DNA from: Gorsachius magnificus
Lineage: Eukaryota > Chordata > Aves > Pelecaniformes > Ardeidae
NCBI GenBank assembly: GCA_034008185.1
Contig: CM067082.1
Location: forward strand, 100,373,311 to 100,437,310
DNA length: 64,000 nt
Direction: 5' to 3'
The notes beneath the pieces are model-generated. The model saw nothing but the letters and a program-made list of their open reading frames with translations, made no database searches and was not told the origin of the DNA. A program made the position numbers and the translations under genes. This document shows positions 1-12,520 of the stretch, piece by piece; positions within the stretch are counted from its first letter, which is position 1, and the number at the start of each line of letters is the position of its first letter.

Positions 1-1036
1 TGTTTAAATTCAGCTAACTGAATCTTTGGGCCTCCTTCACTAACAGAAGCTTTCTCTCTGCTGCACCTGATGATGGCAAGCCCAGAAGCCAAGATCTAAC
101 CTTTGGGTTTGTTTCTCTTACTGTTTTTGAAAGGAGAGTGCTAAAGAATATCTGTATGCCATTGTGGTCACAAATATGGTCAAAAAACAGCAAGAGATTT
201 GTATAGAAACAGCTGCACTGGGTTCAACTAGCTTCATGCTGTGTTAGGAATCCCCTTTCTTCTGCTCAGAAGTTGCAGGCAGGCTTGACCCACTTTTCCT
301 ATACGTCCCCTCTCGTACATTTTAAAATTAAATATAATCTTCGATGCACTTATCAAAACCACCAAGGGCTACCATGCCATCATCAAGGTTTGCATTTCCT
401 AGCAGACATTCTGAATTGAAGGATCTTCAACACATCTGAAAATTGACTGTTTCTTTTTGCAAAAGGTCTTAGGGTTTCACTCTTCCATCTTTCTTTCTCT
501 CTCTCTCTTTTCCATCTGCAGCTGCTGTGTCCTGGGGCCTGTTTGCATTTTGTAATAATTATTGTAAATCTCTGTGATCCCTGTCTCTGGTTCTGCAAAG
601 TTTCCTTTGCCTTGCTATTTATTTGCCCAGTCATCTGAAATCCTAGTGAGTAAAAGATGTGGAGTAATGCTTCATTCAGAAAGAAACTGTTCATGTTTCT
701 GCTTTGCACACTGTTACAAAATATAATCTATTTTAATAACAACACAAGTAATTTCAGTAGATATTACTGTAGCTAAAATGCCTGCAGTAATAGACCTAAT
801 ATACTATTTATTGTCCTTTAACTTAGTACTTGTACTTGAATGACAATAGTCCCACTGCGAAGCAATTGGTATAAGTTGGCCTACTGTGCTATTATGTTTT
901 AATGTCCCTTACCACACGCTTTTATACTCCAGCAAACATTTTCACTGTGATACAAAATGTAGGTGATCAGATTTCTCTCCTCTTTATAGTTTAAAAAAAC
1001 AACTGAACAAAAAAACCCAACTAGAATTGGAGTTTA

Positions 1037-1098
1037 ATATATATATACACAATGCATATATACATTTGTATATATATTTATATTTTTATATTTATAGA
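1037..1098. repeat. AT-rich low-complexity tract (TA/TTTATA)
   Basis: The segment is nearly all A and T, with runs of alternating TA followed by degenerate TATTTATA units. It is ordinary low-complexity sequence and probably length-variable. It lies just before the inverted repeat at 1110-1174. Confidence 0.8.
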
Positions 1099-1109
1099 TG
1101 TGTAAAATG

Positions 1110-1174
1110 AGCTTGATTCTATTCCCTCCACTGAAGTCAATGAAGCCAGTTTGGTTAAGTGACAGAATCAAGCT
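1110..1174. repeat. Inverted repeat, possible ancient amniote MITE remnant
   Basis: AGCTTGATTCT at 1110-1120 is the exact reverse complement of AGAATCAAGCT at 1164-1174, enclosing 43 nt that include ACTGAAGTCAATGA. Palindromic elements with a GATTCT end and a GAAGTCAATG core are widespread in reptile and bird genomes, so this may be a shortened, decayed copy. I see no convincing target-site duplication. The assignment to that family is from memory; the inverted repeat itself is visible in the sequence. Confidence 0.45.
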
Positions 1175-2916
1175 GTGTGTGAGACAGTGTGGTTATGTGT
1201 TTTTGCTCTGTGTGAACTGCAAAATATCCTAGTGGGACTAATAGAAAATACAACAAACTATGATACATTTTGGAACAATGCTTTCCTTGGTGAAGGGGAA
1301 AAGCAATTATATGATTAAAATAGCTGGAATCAAGCTTATTGCACAGATAAGCAACTTATATTTTCTAAAAATGTGATTAATCAGAGAATAATTTATGTAT
1401 TATATAGTGTAACTGTATACTGAGAGATAGGCAAAACTCCTTTTGTCAATTGTTTCTAGCCCAAATTTTTCATAATCCATGGTTTTAGGGAAAGTATATG
1501 AAAACCAACAGAATTTAACTTTGCAGAAAGCTGCTCAGCTCTGCTCTGACACAACGTAACCTCAGAGCAGACACTCGTGTTGTTGGAAAGCATCTCTGAT
1601 GCTACAGAAGAAGAGTGACTGCCCCTTCTGTGTCCAACAAGGCTCCTACAGCCTTTGGGTCACATGAGGCCTCTGATTCTCATTAGCTGAATCTCCCTCT
1701 TACCCTCGTTTCTCATCAAAGCACCTTCTTTGACTTCCTTTCTTAGCACTTATTGTACAATGACATTCAAGCGCATGTTGTATATTTACCTCTTCTTTTT
1801 TATTATTTTTTTTTCTTTCCTTTCCCTTCTGCATTTAGGAGATGGTGCCTTGAAACTGGTCTCTTGGGGACGCTCCTAGGCTGCCTGGACAGGTGTTTCT
1901 ATGCAATGACTTAGCTACTTTTAGACATAAACCATGCTTTCATTCTTTTTTCCACTTTGCTTGTGGGAGTGCAAGGAAGAAGAGAATCCATTCTTTTCTT
2001 TTCTCTTTGGAGTGTACACATATAAGAGTATTTTGATGAAGATCATCATCATGTGAGGAGGGGGAGAAAGGAACTGTAGGGCTATCTGATTTTTCCCAGC
2101 TACCTCCTCTTAATATGTCCAGAAAAGTTATATTTAATTGGTTGGCAGACTTTTGGATGTGTTACAACCCAGGCCAGCTGTAAGCTTGTGAAACGTCTGG
2201 TGAATGGCCACTATGCACATGCAGGCTGGGTGTGAAAGACCCATGAAGAGCGTCCATTGCACATGTGACCTCAGACCACACACGTGAAAAATATCCAGGA
2301 TAAGCCAGATGACTGTGCATGCCTGCATTCTCCCTGGGGGTTTACCCAGCTAGGGCACTTCACAGTTAAACCCTTGTGAATTAATAAAACCCTTGACAAT
2401 TAACTTTTATCAAAAGTTACCTGGAAGAACAGGAGAAGGAGCCAGGTAAAACCATCTTTGGGTTTTGTGAAAAAGAAAATATTTGGTTATAAATTCTCAT
2501 CATCCTTCATAAGAACAGTTTAAAATTATATATGAATTTCAGCTTTCAAACTAGAACAAGTGTCTTCAGGCTTTTTATTCCTCTCTTCGTTCCAGACAGT
2601 TGTATGGCTAATATGCTCTTCAACTAATAATAAACAGGGCCCCAAAAAGCCAGCTTGGTACAAGAGGTAAGAACAGCAAACCAAAGGCTATTGCAGCACT
2701 GCAGATGGAAAGGCCATGTCTCAAATAATAAAGATATTCATGCACAAAAAGTCTACAAAGGTCTATTTTTATTTTAAGAATTAAAATGTGAAGTTGTATA
2801 ATTACATAAAATTATTTTTTTAAAAAGCTAAGTTGTTTTCTTTATATGCTGTCAAAGCATTGAAGTGTAAGCCTTATATGGGAAATAAGTTGGCAGAAAT
2901 AATGAGAATGCTGTGC

Positions 2917-2958
2917 AGTATATTTTACCTTTGTTATAGTATATTTTATCTTTGTTAC
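2917..2958. repeat. 21-bp tandem duplication, two copies
   Basis: The unit at 2917-2937 (AGTATATTTTACCTTTGTTA plus one base) is repeated at once at 2938-2958 with two differences. It looks like a simple local duplication in AT-rich DNA. No function is evident. Confidence 0.85.
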
Positions 2959-3524
2959 TACCATTAATAAATAGAAAAATTTGCATGCAGAAAAGAGTAA
3001 AGAAACACATTTGTTTTCTTGTGAATTATGTATGTCTAGCAGTTTATTTAAAACTAAATGTGGTAACTTAGGGTGGAAGATACACCTCCTCTGAGCTCCT
3101 TGATCAAACTGATATTTGGAAGACTTACAGGAAAGCGAAGTTTGTAACCTTTTCTTGCAAGTGCATTGTGCTTTCCTACATTTATTGCCATTGCCCTAAG
3201 AAGTGACAGCCTTATGTGTCCTGCTGTCTACAAGCAGGAACTGGAAAAGCTATCAGATAAGTAAAATACAAAACGTGAAATGCGTAATCAGTGTTTGATG
3301 AGGAACGTGGGGGAATAAGGAAGATTTCAGTAACTACTAAAATCCAAAGCCTGGACTGTCAGGCCACTGCTTACTCTACGTCATGCCTCGCACCAGTGAC
3401 AGCTCCTCTAACTTGGATTGAAAAAATTGTGCGTTACCTTCATCCACATTACAATCTACAGAATCTTAACATGACCTGAAGTAAAACAAAATTTGACTCA
3501 TGTCTTTTGGAAATTTTTAGTAGT

Positions 3525-3539
3525 AAAAAAAAAAAAAAA
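3525..3539. repeat. Poly-A run (15)
   Basis: This is an uninterrupted run of A residues. No retroposed gene is recognisable upstream, so it is listed as a simple repeat rather than a retroposon tail. Confidence 0.85.
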
Positions 3540-6014
3540 TCATCCAAAATGTTTTATTGGTTTAGGTATTTTAGGAGGAATTAATGAGTTGAGTAAATTA
3601 GAGCCATCCCTGGAGGGATCCCCAGGTGGGCAAGTAGGAGCAAAAATTGACATTTAAAGCCATGTATAAGACAAAGAGAGTTTGATTATTGTTTTAATGG
3701 GGATTTTATAGAATAAGAACAAGTGACTTAAAGCCAAACACATTTCCATCAGAACAAGGCATGGATCTGAATCACAAAATGCAAATGCTTTGGAATGTCC
3801 ACCCCAAAGTCTGATGCTGGCATGTGGGATTTTGATCTAATAAAACCTGTAGAGCAAAGAGTACCCATCTGGGAAAAATACCAGTGATATAAAAGGCCAA
3901 ATGAGGATCAATATAATTAATAGATCACTTTCCTCTGAGCTATTTACAGGCCATGTATTTGAAGCAGATTAATAGACAGGCCTAGATTGTTTCAGTAAGC
4001 AATTTGGATGGAGCTTGATTCACCTTGAACAGAAAGACAAAAGACCCAACAAAAATCACAGGCTGTGGTCCTGATTCTGTTCAACACACAAACTTAAAAA
4101 AAAATAGGAGGTGCAAGAGAGAAGTCTCAAGCAGAGAAGGAACAAGTAATGTGAAGACTATGACATTTTATTTTCCTGCTAAAGTCCTTTAGAAAAACTG
4201 TCCATTTTCTTCTTGCAAACAGAGATTCCTGCTGTGTAGAGCAGCTCGTATGCATTCAAAATTTTACATGAATGAAATATATAGCTGACAATGTGACCTG
4301 TGTTATTTTTTCACCATTCAGGTTCTGGTTGCAGGCTGGCTGAAGGAAAAGGTTTTAACTAGCAATAGTTCACAAACATGGGAGAAACCTAAAAATAGTC
4401 TTCCAGAAAAGACACTCTTGGTTTTGGTGTTGTTTGTGTCAGCCCTATCAACACAACTTTTTCTTTCCTCTCAGATTTTTTCCTTAATTGCTATTTCTAA
4501 CCCTAGTCATCAGTGGAAGCTAAATGCTTTTATCTCAATTTAGCTAGTATTTAGTGGATCTGTGAAAACACAGACATTTAAATATATGAGCTCTTTACAG
4601 GTCTGCGTTTAAAGTATTTAAAATTTGGTGACAAGTACTTAATGATTTTTAGAGAAAATAACCTTGATTATGCATTACAATGAATAATAGTCCTTTCTCA
4701 AAGGGTTTCTTTTCTCTTTTATGTAGTATTTTAGTTATGTGGCTTAAAGGCAAAATGCTAAAAGGGCAGTCTAGATTGCAGAATGAACTATGTTTTAAAA
4801 TCCTGTTTAAAATTTTATGAAACTGCAGTTTATTAACATTGAAAGAAATTTAACACCTAGTGTATGGTCTTTGTTGTTGCCTTCATTTGTTATCCTGGCC
4901 CTCTAATAGACCACTTCAAACTGAATAACATATCATACAGGAACCAAACTAGAATTGCTGCTGATAGCATCTTAATTCAACTGATGGTGGCACACACTGT
5001 CCCTTCCTCACAATACGTTTATTCATCTGTAAGTTGGTTTATATGTTATTTAATTAGGGATACCTCATATCTGTATATTTCTGGACTTAGTTTCTCTTTG
5101 ACTACCAAGTGCTAAATTGTGCTATTCAAAGTGAAAAGTAGAAGAAATATAGTAAAGTGGAAACAAGTCAGGCAGTCCAGGGCGACTGGGGCTGTCCAGG
5201 AAGCCAATGGATAACCTGAGTAGGGTAACAGCAGCAGAGTAATTACTGAAGTGTGCTAAGGAGAGGTAAATCAATTACCATCCTAAGGAAGAAAGAAGCT
5301 TCTGAAAGCTATCTATTTAACAGAGGAACCCAGAAAAAGAGGGAAAGCTTTTCATGCATCCTAACACATTTGAAACAGATATCAAATGTGCAAGACCAGA
5401 CATCTTGTGCAATTTCTAATTTGAGATCAAATTAAAACAGAAATCAGGTGCCCCAATCTGAGAAAAGGATTATCAGAAAAACTTTTTTTTGTACATAAAA
5501 AAAAATATGCAGATTTGGCAGGCTAAGGAAGACAACCAAAACAAGCCATATGTTTTCGGGGGAGGGAACAAGAAATGTTAATGTATTGGATAAGTAAGTC
5601 TTAAAACTCCTACGAGCATACAGAAATTGAACATGATCAAACACTCAAAGGAAAGCCTAAATAATTAATTGGAGTTTGTTTAGAAGAAACAGGGTGAGAA
5701 ACCGTGTAGGATAATGAAAAAAAAAGAAAGAGCAGATTTAAGCAGTGTCCGGTGTTTAGACAGGCTATATTTGGAAGAAGCAAAACCATCTTTTCTGAAA
5801 GTCAGTAGAAAAAAAATGAACGCATCTAAAATTAAGTTAATGATGCAGACTTGGACAACAAGTAAAAGGAGGACTTTCTGTGAAATTAATCCAAAGAATC
5901 ACATGTAAGAACTGGAACATCAGCTTAGATACTAGTGAAATCTTTATAATTTGTAAATAGCAGCAACAAAGACTTTGAAGAAAAGTTAGTTGTAGTAAAA
6001 TAGGGAATGTTTGA

Positions 6015-6088
6015 AGAATCATAGAATCATAGAATGTTTTGGGTTGGAAGGGACCCCTAGAGGTCATCTAGTCCAACCCTCAAAGGGA
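6015..6088 (-). mobile_element. CR1 LINE 3'-end fragment
   Basis: Read on the minus strand this is the extreme 3' end of a CR1 element. It has the conserved block in which GGTTGGACTAGATGACCTC leads to the CCCTTCCAACCC segment, then ends in two ATTCTATG-type octamers (AGAATCATAGAATCATAG at the left edge on the plus strand). Only about 70 bp remain, as expected for strongly 5'-truncated CR1 insertions. No coding sequence is present. Assignment to CR1 is secure; the subfamily is not assigned. Confidence 0.93.
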
Positions 6089-7558
6089 GCAAAAGAATAA
6101 TTCCTAGTATAAATGTGTATGAAGGAAGGTTAAAAAAAAAAACCTGTATCAAAAGTTTGATGAAACAAGAGTGATACGTTTCTGAAAATTTATTTTTGCT
6201 ATCTAGAAGTAGCATCAGTAGAAAACCATGGCTTTTGGAAATGAAATCTCAGTGTTAATGTCTGTGTTTACTAAATGGGACATATTAATATAATGACAGG
6301 TAAAAGGCTACATTTCAATTGTTAAGAGATGAAATGTTTTTCAGAGGAATATGATCATGAGCATGTTACTTCAGATCCAGGCTGTCCAAGCTCAATGGTG
6401 TTATGGAAAGTGCTGTAGAAATTGACAGAAGAATGCTTTGAAGAGCTGAAAAATCAGATTCCTATTTGGCATTCCTGAATTTCAGGGCGGTGTCTTTTAA
6501 ATTTGATCTGTCACCAGCTGAAACAGAGTTTGACAGAAAGCTTAGAGCCAGACCGCTTCATTGTATAATCCCTTCTTTTAACTTAGAGGTGAGGTAAGGT
6601 AAGTTAGAAAAACTGAAACAGAAAGTGTACTTTAATCTTGCACATCCTATCCCAGAGTAGTTTCAAGTGTTAGAATGACTGGGATCATGCTATTGCTTGG
6701 GAATGAGAATGTAACAGAAGCATTTTCAAAGTATCAAAGGATACTCTGAGAAAGTCAGTGTTCATTAAATCTTATCAAGCATTTTATTCAGATGGCACAA
6801 TGCAGAAAGGTCCTGCTGTGCAAGTCTCTCTACATATACTCAGAGGAGAAAATTAATATCCTACTAGCTCACAGTCCAGGGAAGACAGACAAAAGGTAAG
6901 AGGAAGTATTTTTACTCCTGTCTTACAAAAAGGGCATGGAGAGATAAATCACTTGTTGGGATCATAGAAAAAGCATATAATAACATGAGGTCATGTAAGG
7001 ACTAATTCAGTACCTTCCCTTATAGCATCCTTTCTTTTTTTAAGAGTGCTGCATTACTCTATGAGGTAAGAAATTAAGATGCATTTTCTAAGGTCTCCAT
7101 TATGATGTGTTGTCTTTCCCACATGAATAAGAGAGTCCTTTATTTAGTAGAGTTTGATACAGTGTTAGATGCAAACCTGCAGTCAGCTAAAACGGGCTGC
7201 TATTGGCTGCAGATCCAGATGACCTAAAACTAAGCCTACCAGAGGCCATTTGACCTTCCTTCAGGTTTTGGGAACAGATGTTGTATGGGACTAGACTGGT
7301 CAAAAACAGTGGATAATTCAGCATTCAGTTAGTCATCAACATTGTAGGTGCCCGAGTGTGTTACCCTTGGTCGACAAATTGCAAGCCATGTTAAATGTAG
7401 TAATGAGAAGAGCAAGGTATGTATCAAGAATTTTACTTTTTGAGGGATGTTACCTATGATGTTTTCCAAAGCTGAATTTTGAATAGTAAGATGATGGATA
7501 GTGAATAATTTAAGCACAAATCTTGTTTAGGTCTTTAGCTTGTATAATAGGATCTCAT

Positions 7559-7578
7559 TTAACAAGGCTCCTTGTTAA
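7559..7578. repeat. 20-bp near-perfect palindrome
   Basis: TTAACAAGG at 7559-7567 and CCTTGTTAA at 7570-7578 are exact reverse complements separated by CT. Sequences like this can extrude as a small cruciform. There is no sign of a gene or mobile element edge next to it, so no role is assigned. Confidence 0.8.
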
Positions 7579-8652
7579 GTCATTAAGGAAATTCAAGACT
7601 GGGGGATGAAAATGGTTTTGCATTCTATCAGAAGGCAAGATGATGCATTGAGTTGTCTCGCAAGCAGGTGTATTTATTCCATTGATTCTTTCAAAAGCAT
7701 TCTGTGGATTTTATGGCTTCTACTTTTCTCCCTTCATTTCCATCAATCTGTAATTAATCTTGGAGAATGTTTGTCATACATCATTGTCATTTGGTATTTT
7801 GTGAGGCTGCTTTGGAAGTCTGTCTCTTGCAGACACAAAGGAAGGAAATTTTTTTCAAGATTCAGTAGTTACAAGAAATTAGTATCAGGAAGACCATTCT
7901 TGGCTCTTTTTGTGAAGTGTCTACAACCTCGCGGATTGAAGGCAAGGAATGAGGAGGAAAGACTGCACATATGCAATGGAGGAAAGTATCTTTAAAGAAG
8001 AAGTCTTCCTCTGTACTGTTGTATTTGAAAATGTGTATATATAGATACCTTTAAACATAAAACTCTTTCTGAAGTGAGGGATGAAAGCTGTTTGGTTTTG
8101 GTTTTCTGATATATTTTTAGGTAATTTTTGCAGCAAGTGAACTTAAAAATTTTATTGGCTATGTGATGTCAGAGTGGTTGGATTCTAACAGTAGGAGAAA
8201 AATATTTTCATTACATATAACTCAGAAATTTAAGGAATCTGAAAGCTTTGGTGCTCATTAAAAAGAAACCTTGCTCTTTCCAAGTTTAGGAACTAAATGA
8301 TGATGACTTCAAGGTATTCCTACTGTAAAAAGGAATCAATTAATGAGAACTTATGTCACAACAGTGTTGGAGAGCAAGTTGCAAAGAAGTGACATTTGCT
8401 TGGATTTGAAAAGGAAGGAAAAACATTGATGAAGGAGCATATGAAATATTTATTCATGAGTATTCTTCTAACACATTCTGCTTGTAGCAAGTCTGTACCA
8501 TGAGGTTCTGCTGTGTGAACACATATGCACTCTGTAAAAAATGGGCTTTACAGATCAGCCTTACTGAAATGCTCACTGAAGAACTAACCAACCAGGATGA
8601 TGTTCTTGCTTCACGAAATCCTAGGGAAGAGTTGATTGGTTTTGGTTTGATC

Positions 8653-8668
8653 TTTTTTTTTTTTTTTT
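8653..8668. repeat. Poly-T run (16)
   Basis: This is an uninterrupted run of T residues. It could be the minus-strand poly-A tail of a decayed retroposon, but no body is recognisable to its right. Confidence 0.85.
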
Positions 8669-11600
8669 AAGATGCACTTTCAGAGAGTAAGGTAGGACCA
8701 CACTGGAGGAAAAAAGGTAGTGTACATCCATCTGAAGCAGAAACACTGAGTAGCCCAAAGTTTCAAAACTTGGGTACCCAGACTGTATTTTTTTGGGGGA
8801 CAGATTTTTGTTCCCTCGGTAAGGCAGACATCTCTGTTCTCACCCTGCAGGATGGGTACTTCCTTCCCCCCATCACCCTAGTAGCCACACTCTGTAGCTC
8901 TTCCTTCTGAATTAATCTCTCTTGAGCCTTTGGGATTAGAGTTGTGTTTTGAATTCTAGAAAAACTCTTAGCAGGGTTTTGTAGGGAAGCATTAATACCC
9001 TCCATCTTTGCTAGAGGGACTTTGCCTGATAAATATTAGTTGTTTCTTTCATGACCACATCACATTGGTGCCTCTTGTTCTTCCAAGCTGACTATATGCA
9101 AGGAGATTTTCCTTCTTCTATGTTAATTACAGCTGTTTATCTTCCAGAACATAAGAGGATTTTCTTTGATACCATTGTATAATGTTACAGCCATTAGTAC
9201 TGCTATCTTGTTGTGTCTCTTTTCTCACTTTGTTCCCTAAGGTCATTTGGCTCTCTCCACATGATAATCCACCTCTCCTTCCTGGTGATGTCTTCCAGGT
9301 CTGCAACATCTGTGTGTTTTGTTAGTAGAGCTACAAGCCTTTTCCTTGTGTAAAGGTCATTACAGAAAAGGTGAACACAGCATGCCCTAAGACCCAAGAT
9401 GTTTTCCTAAAAGCTTCCTTCTTGTTTGAAAGTTCTTTATTTACCACAGTGCCAGTCATCTCCCTTTCCTTCCTAACCCATTTTACAAAGGGTTTCCTAA
9501 TTCCCAGCTTCTCTACTCTAGCACCCCTGAATGCCTTAACGTAACCCAGGCAAATTGGATCTAGCATATTTCCCTTGCCTACAGAAAGCCAGTATCTTCT
9601 CAAAGAAAAGTATCATCTGTAACTGCATGAACTGCCTTTTTCTGTTGCACAGAAAAATCCACATTGCAGCAACAATTATTCTTTTGGGCCTGTCAGTAGT
9701 TCTTGAATTCACCTGAAAGGAAATTACAGCTTTTATTGGGAACTTCATCTAAGAAAAATCTTCAGGATGATGTGAAAATGGATTTGAAATAGAAAGACAA
9801 ATAAATGGTTGCACTGCTCCCAGTATATTTTAATGTCTCTTTAACTAATAGCCTCTGCAGAAACATCAGCATGCAGACTAGGCTGATACTGATGCTAGTG
9901 CTGTGTAAGGATTGCAATAAACCTATTTAGATGAGGAACACAAAACATTATAACAACAATCCCCATTACTAGGCAATGAAGTTTGGTGAGTTTTCTATGT
10001 TTCACAGGATTTTTGGTTTATTTTTGGAGCAGTGTGAAGGGACAGGATCATTCTAGTTTCTTGAGAGAACAAGGGTTTAATTATTTATGCTTATTTCAGA
10101 TTATTTTTAGCAGGAGGGAGGGTTGGCAAAGCAGCCAGTCAATGACTTTCGAAATAAATTGTCCAGCACTAGAATTTGCCACTTTGAAGCAGGTCAGCTT
10201 AATTAAATAATTATGGCTTTAATAGATGTGTAGACATGTAGAAAATTGTGACTCCAGAGTTTTAAATTTTTCTAAAACTTGCATTAAAATGTTGCATTAA
10301 ATTTGCACCATACGCTTTGAAAAGATGCATTCAGTAAAACTAGATGAATGATGTCTTGAATATAATTTCTTAAGGCACCACAGAAGCTTTTTTCTTGGTC
10401 TTGAAAAAAATGTATTTATTTTTTCAATAGTAAGGCTTTCAAGATGAAAGGAAAAAAGAAAAACAAACACAAAACCTGAGGGTACTCTGTTTCTTCTGTC
10501 CAAACATGCAGTAACAGAAACAAGTGCAAAACATTAATAAATCTATTCCAAAAGTCATTAGTCATCTGTGGTCACTGCATGGAAAAAAACCCAATACCTA
10601 GCTTAGTGACATGAATGGCAAGTCCATCCAGAAGTTGTCTAACAGCAATGAGAAAGTGTCAATAAACATTAACAGATTCAAAGCTCCCACCTAACATCTA
10701 CCATGTCTGTATGGGGTTGAATGTTTTCTTTGGTTTTTTGAACTCGAGATACTTTCTACCTATTTGTTCCTTATAGATCTCAAAGACATTCTCTCTCTTA
10801 AACTCTGTTACTGCTAGATTTTGGGCTTCTGTCAGACACAGTGCAAGAACAAACAGTATTCAAAAGATCTCATTTTGCCTCCAGCTAAATTCACTGTCAA
10901 AGCAAGTGATTTATTTATTTATAAAGCAAAAGCAACTCTGTTTTCAAATCACTAAGATTCATATAAGGTGGGGGGGGAAAGGAAAAGATGGAGACTAAGT
11001 TACATGCTTGGTTCTTATTTTATTTAGCTTGGTTCCCCTGTTAAATGTGACCCTGTGGCAGTTTATGGCCCCCATACAGTATGCAGTTTGAGTGAAAAAT
11101 AAATCTACTTGGCCATAGTTTCAGAGAATGTTTTTTTAGACTTTTACACTGCTGAAAGCTTTATTGCTGCTATCAATGGGAGAAGATACAAACTTTCAAA
11201 TAAAGCTTCTCAATATTTACCTGCTGATTATCTCAGCTTATGACTATGCTTCCTATGTAACTTCAAACAAAACTTTAGTAGAAACAAAACAGAAAAATTG
11301 CTCTTAGTTAACTTTTCATAACTGAACGGTTAATTTAATAGCCCCCTCTGTTAGGGTAGCTATCTAAGAGTTTGATTTTTTTTTTCTTCTTTTTTTTCTT
11401 TTTGCCTAAAATTGGAATCAAATAGATAGGGAGTGAAAAATTTTTCTAATCTCTGACAATTTTTATTGGCTTTAAAAGATTTTTCACTTTTTATATGGGA
11501 TCAAGTCTATGCCTTTCAAATTTTTGTGGAAAGCCATAGAAGGCAACATATTGATTTGGTGGCTGACATACCTTATGTGCAGTAGGCCTGGATATAAAAT

Positions 11601-11812
11601 GAACAAGGCTCAAACCTCGGTGTTATTAATCACAAATAATATGCTAGCCATAAAAGGTAAGTTTTGGGTCAGTGGGCTATTTCATCACTCTTTCCCACCC
11701 AGTTTTGGCAAGCAAGTGCATCCTGCAAGGGAATAGTTTGAGCCAGAGATCTTAACTAAAAGCCCCATGTTTCCACAAGGAATTTTTTTCACAAAATCAT
11801 TTTTCCAATGGA

Positions 11813-11852
11813 TTGTTCTAATATTGATCCACTTGTTCTAATATTGATACAG
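11813..11852. repeat. 20-bp tandem duplication, two copies
   Basis: TTGTTCTAATATTGATCCAC at 11813-11832 is followed directly by a second copy at 11833-11852 that differs at only a few 3' bases. It is a local two-copy duplication with no evident function. Confidence 0.85.
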
Positions 11853-11998
11853 GCACTCCAAATTTGAGATAATTGCAGTCACAGTCTTGATCACTATCTG
11901 TACATTCACGATATGAGACTCTCTGGTTTTAGAAAAGCCTGAAATGTGGATCAAGAGAAAGGCATAAATGCAAAGTTTTATTACAATTTTGGGGGGAG

Positions 11999-12014
11999 TG
12001 TGTGTGTGTGTGTG
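11999..12014. repeat. Short (TG)n microsatellite
   Basis: About eight uninterrupted TG units follow a G-rich hexamer. It is a plain dinucleotide microsatellite, probably length-polymorphic. Confidence 0.85.
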
Positions 12015-12504
12015 GTTTTCACATCATAATGTGAAATGTTTGAGAAACCACTCCAGTGCTTCACTGAACTATAACACCCCCACCTTTTTGATGTTTTCAC
12101 TTCATTCAGCTAAAGTAGATCCAAACATAAAATCCAATGTTCACCTGCAACATTTTAATAAAGGGTCATACAGGAGCGTGAGTTAATAAAATTGTAACTA
12201 CTTTATGTTATTGTTAACGCAGTTTCTTCTGGAACATGCGCAATGTAATGATATTCTGTAGTTAATAGGCTGTTCTAGCAGAATTCAATGTATAGTGACA
12301 TAAGTAAGTCATCATGGAATGGAAAAAACAGTATTTCTTATAGAGAAAATCTCAAACTGACTCTGGTCTGCTTATCCAAAAAGGAAAAGGACCATTGCAT
12401 GCTGTTTCTTGTGTCAGGCTTGCAGCTGCTGGGAAAGAGAGCTCCCCCATAAAGACCATTCATTTTGTGATTGAAACTTCATATGCTGGTACCCTGCATC
12501 AGGA

Positions 12505-12520
12505 GGGGGCAAATGCCCCC
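12505..12520. repeat. GC hairpin
   Basis: GGGGGC at 12505-12510 pairs with GCCCCC at 12515-12520 across the 4-nt loop AAAT. It would form a very stable small stem in RNA or single-stranded DNA. It is not followed by a T run on either strand and no transcript is recognised, so no terminator or regulatory role is claimed. Confidence 0.7.

Larger units (their letters stand above)
1..6014. other. Non-coding spacer, no gene recognised
   Basis: This AT-rich stretch has no open frame longer than about 110 codons and none that resembles a known protein. It contains an AT dinucleotide-rich patch, a small inverted repeat, a 21-bp tandem duplication and a poly-A run, each listed separately. A strong splice-acceptor-like site near 1838 is treated as a finding only. 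No CpG island, promoter or RNA gene was seen. Intron and intergenic DNA cannot be told apart here. Confidence 0.7.

Noticed and set aside
7606..7995. 129-codon plus-strand hydrophobic frame as a membrane protein
   Set aside because: T-rich DNA on the coding strand gives hydrophobic residues by default. No family match and no gene context.
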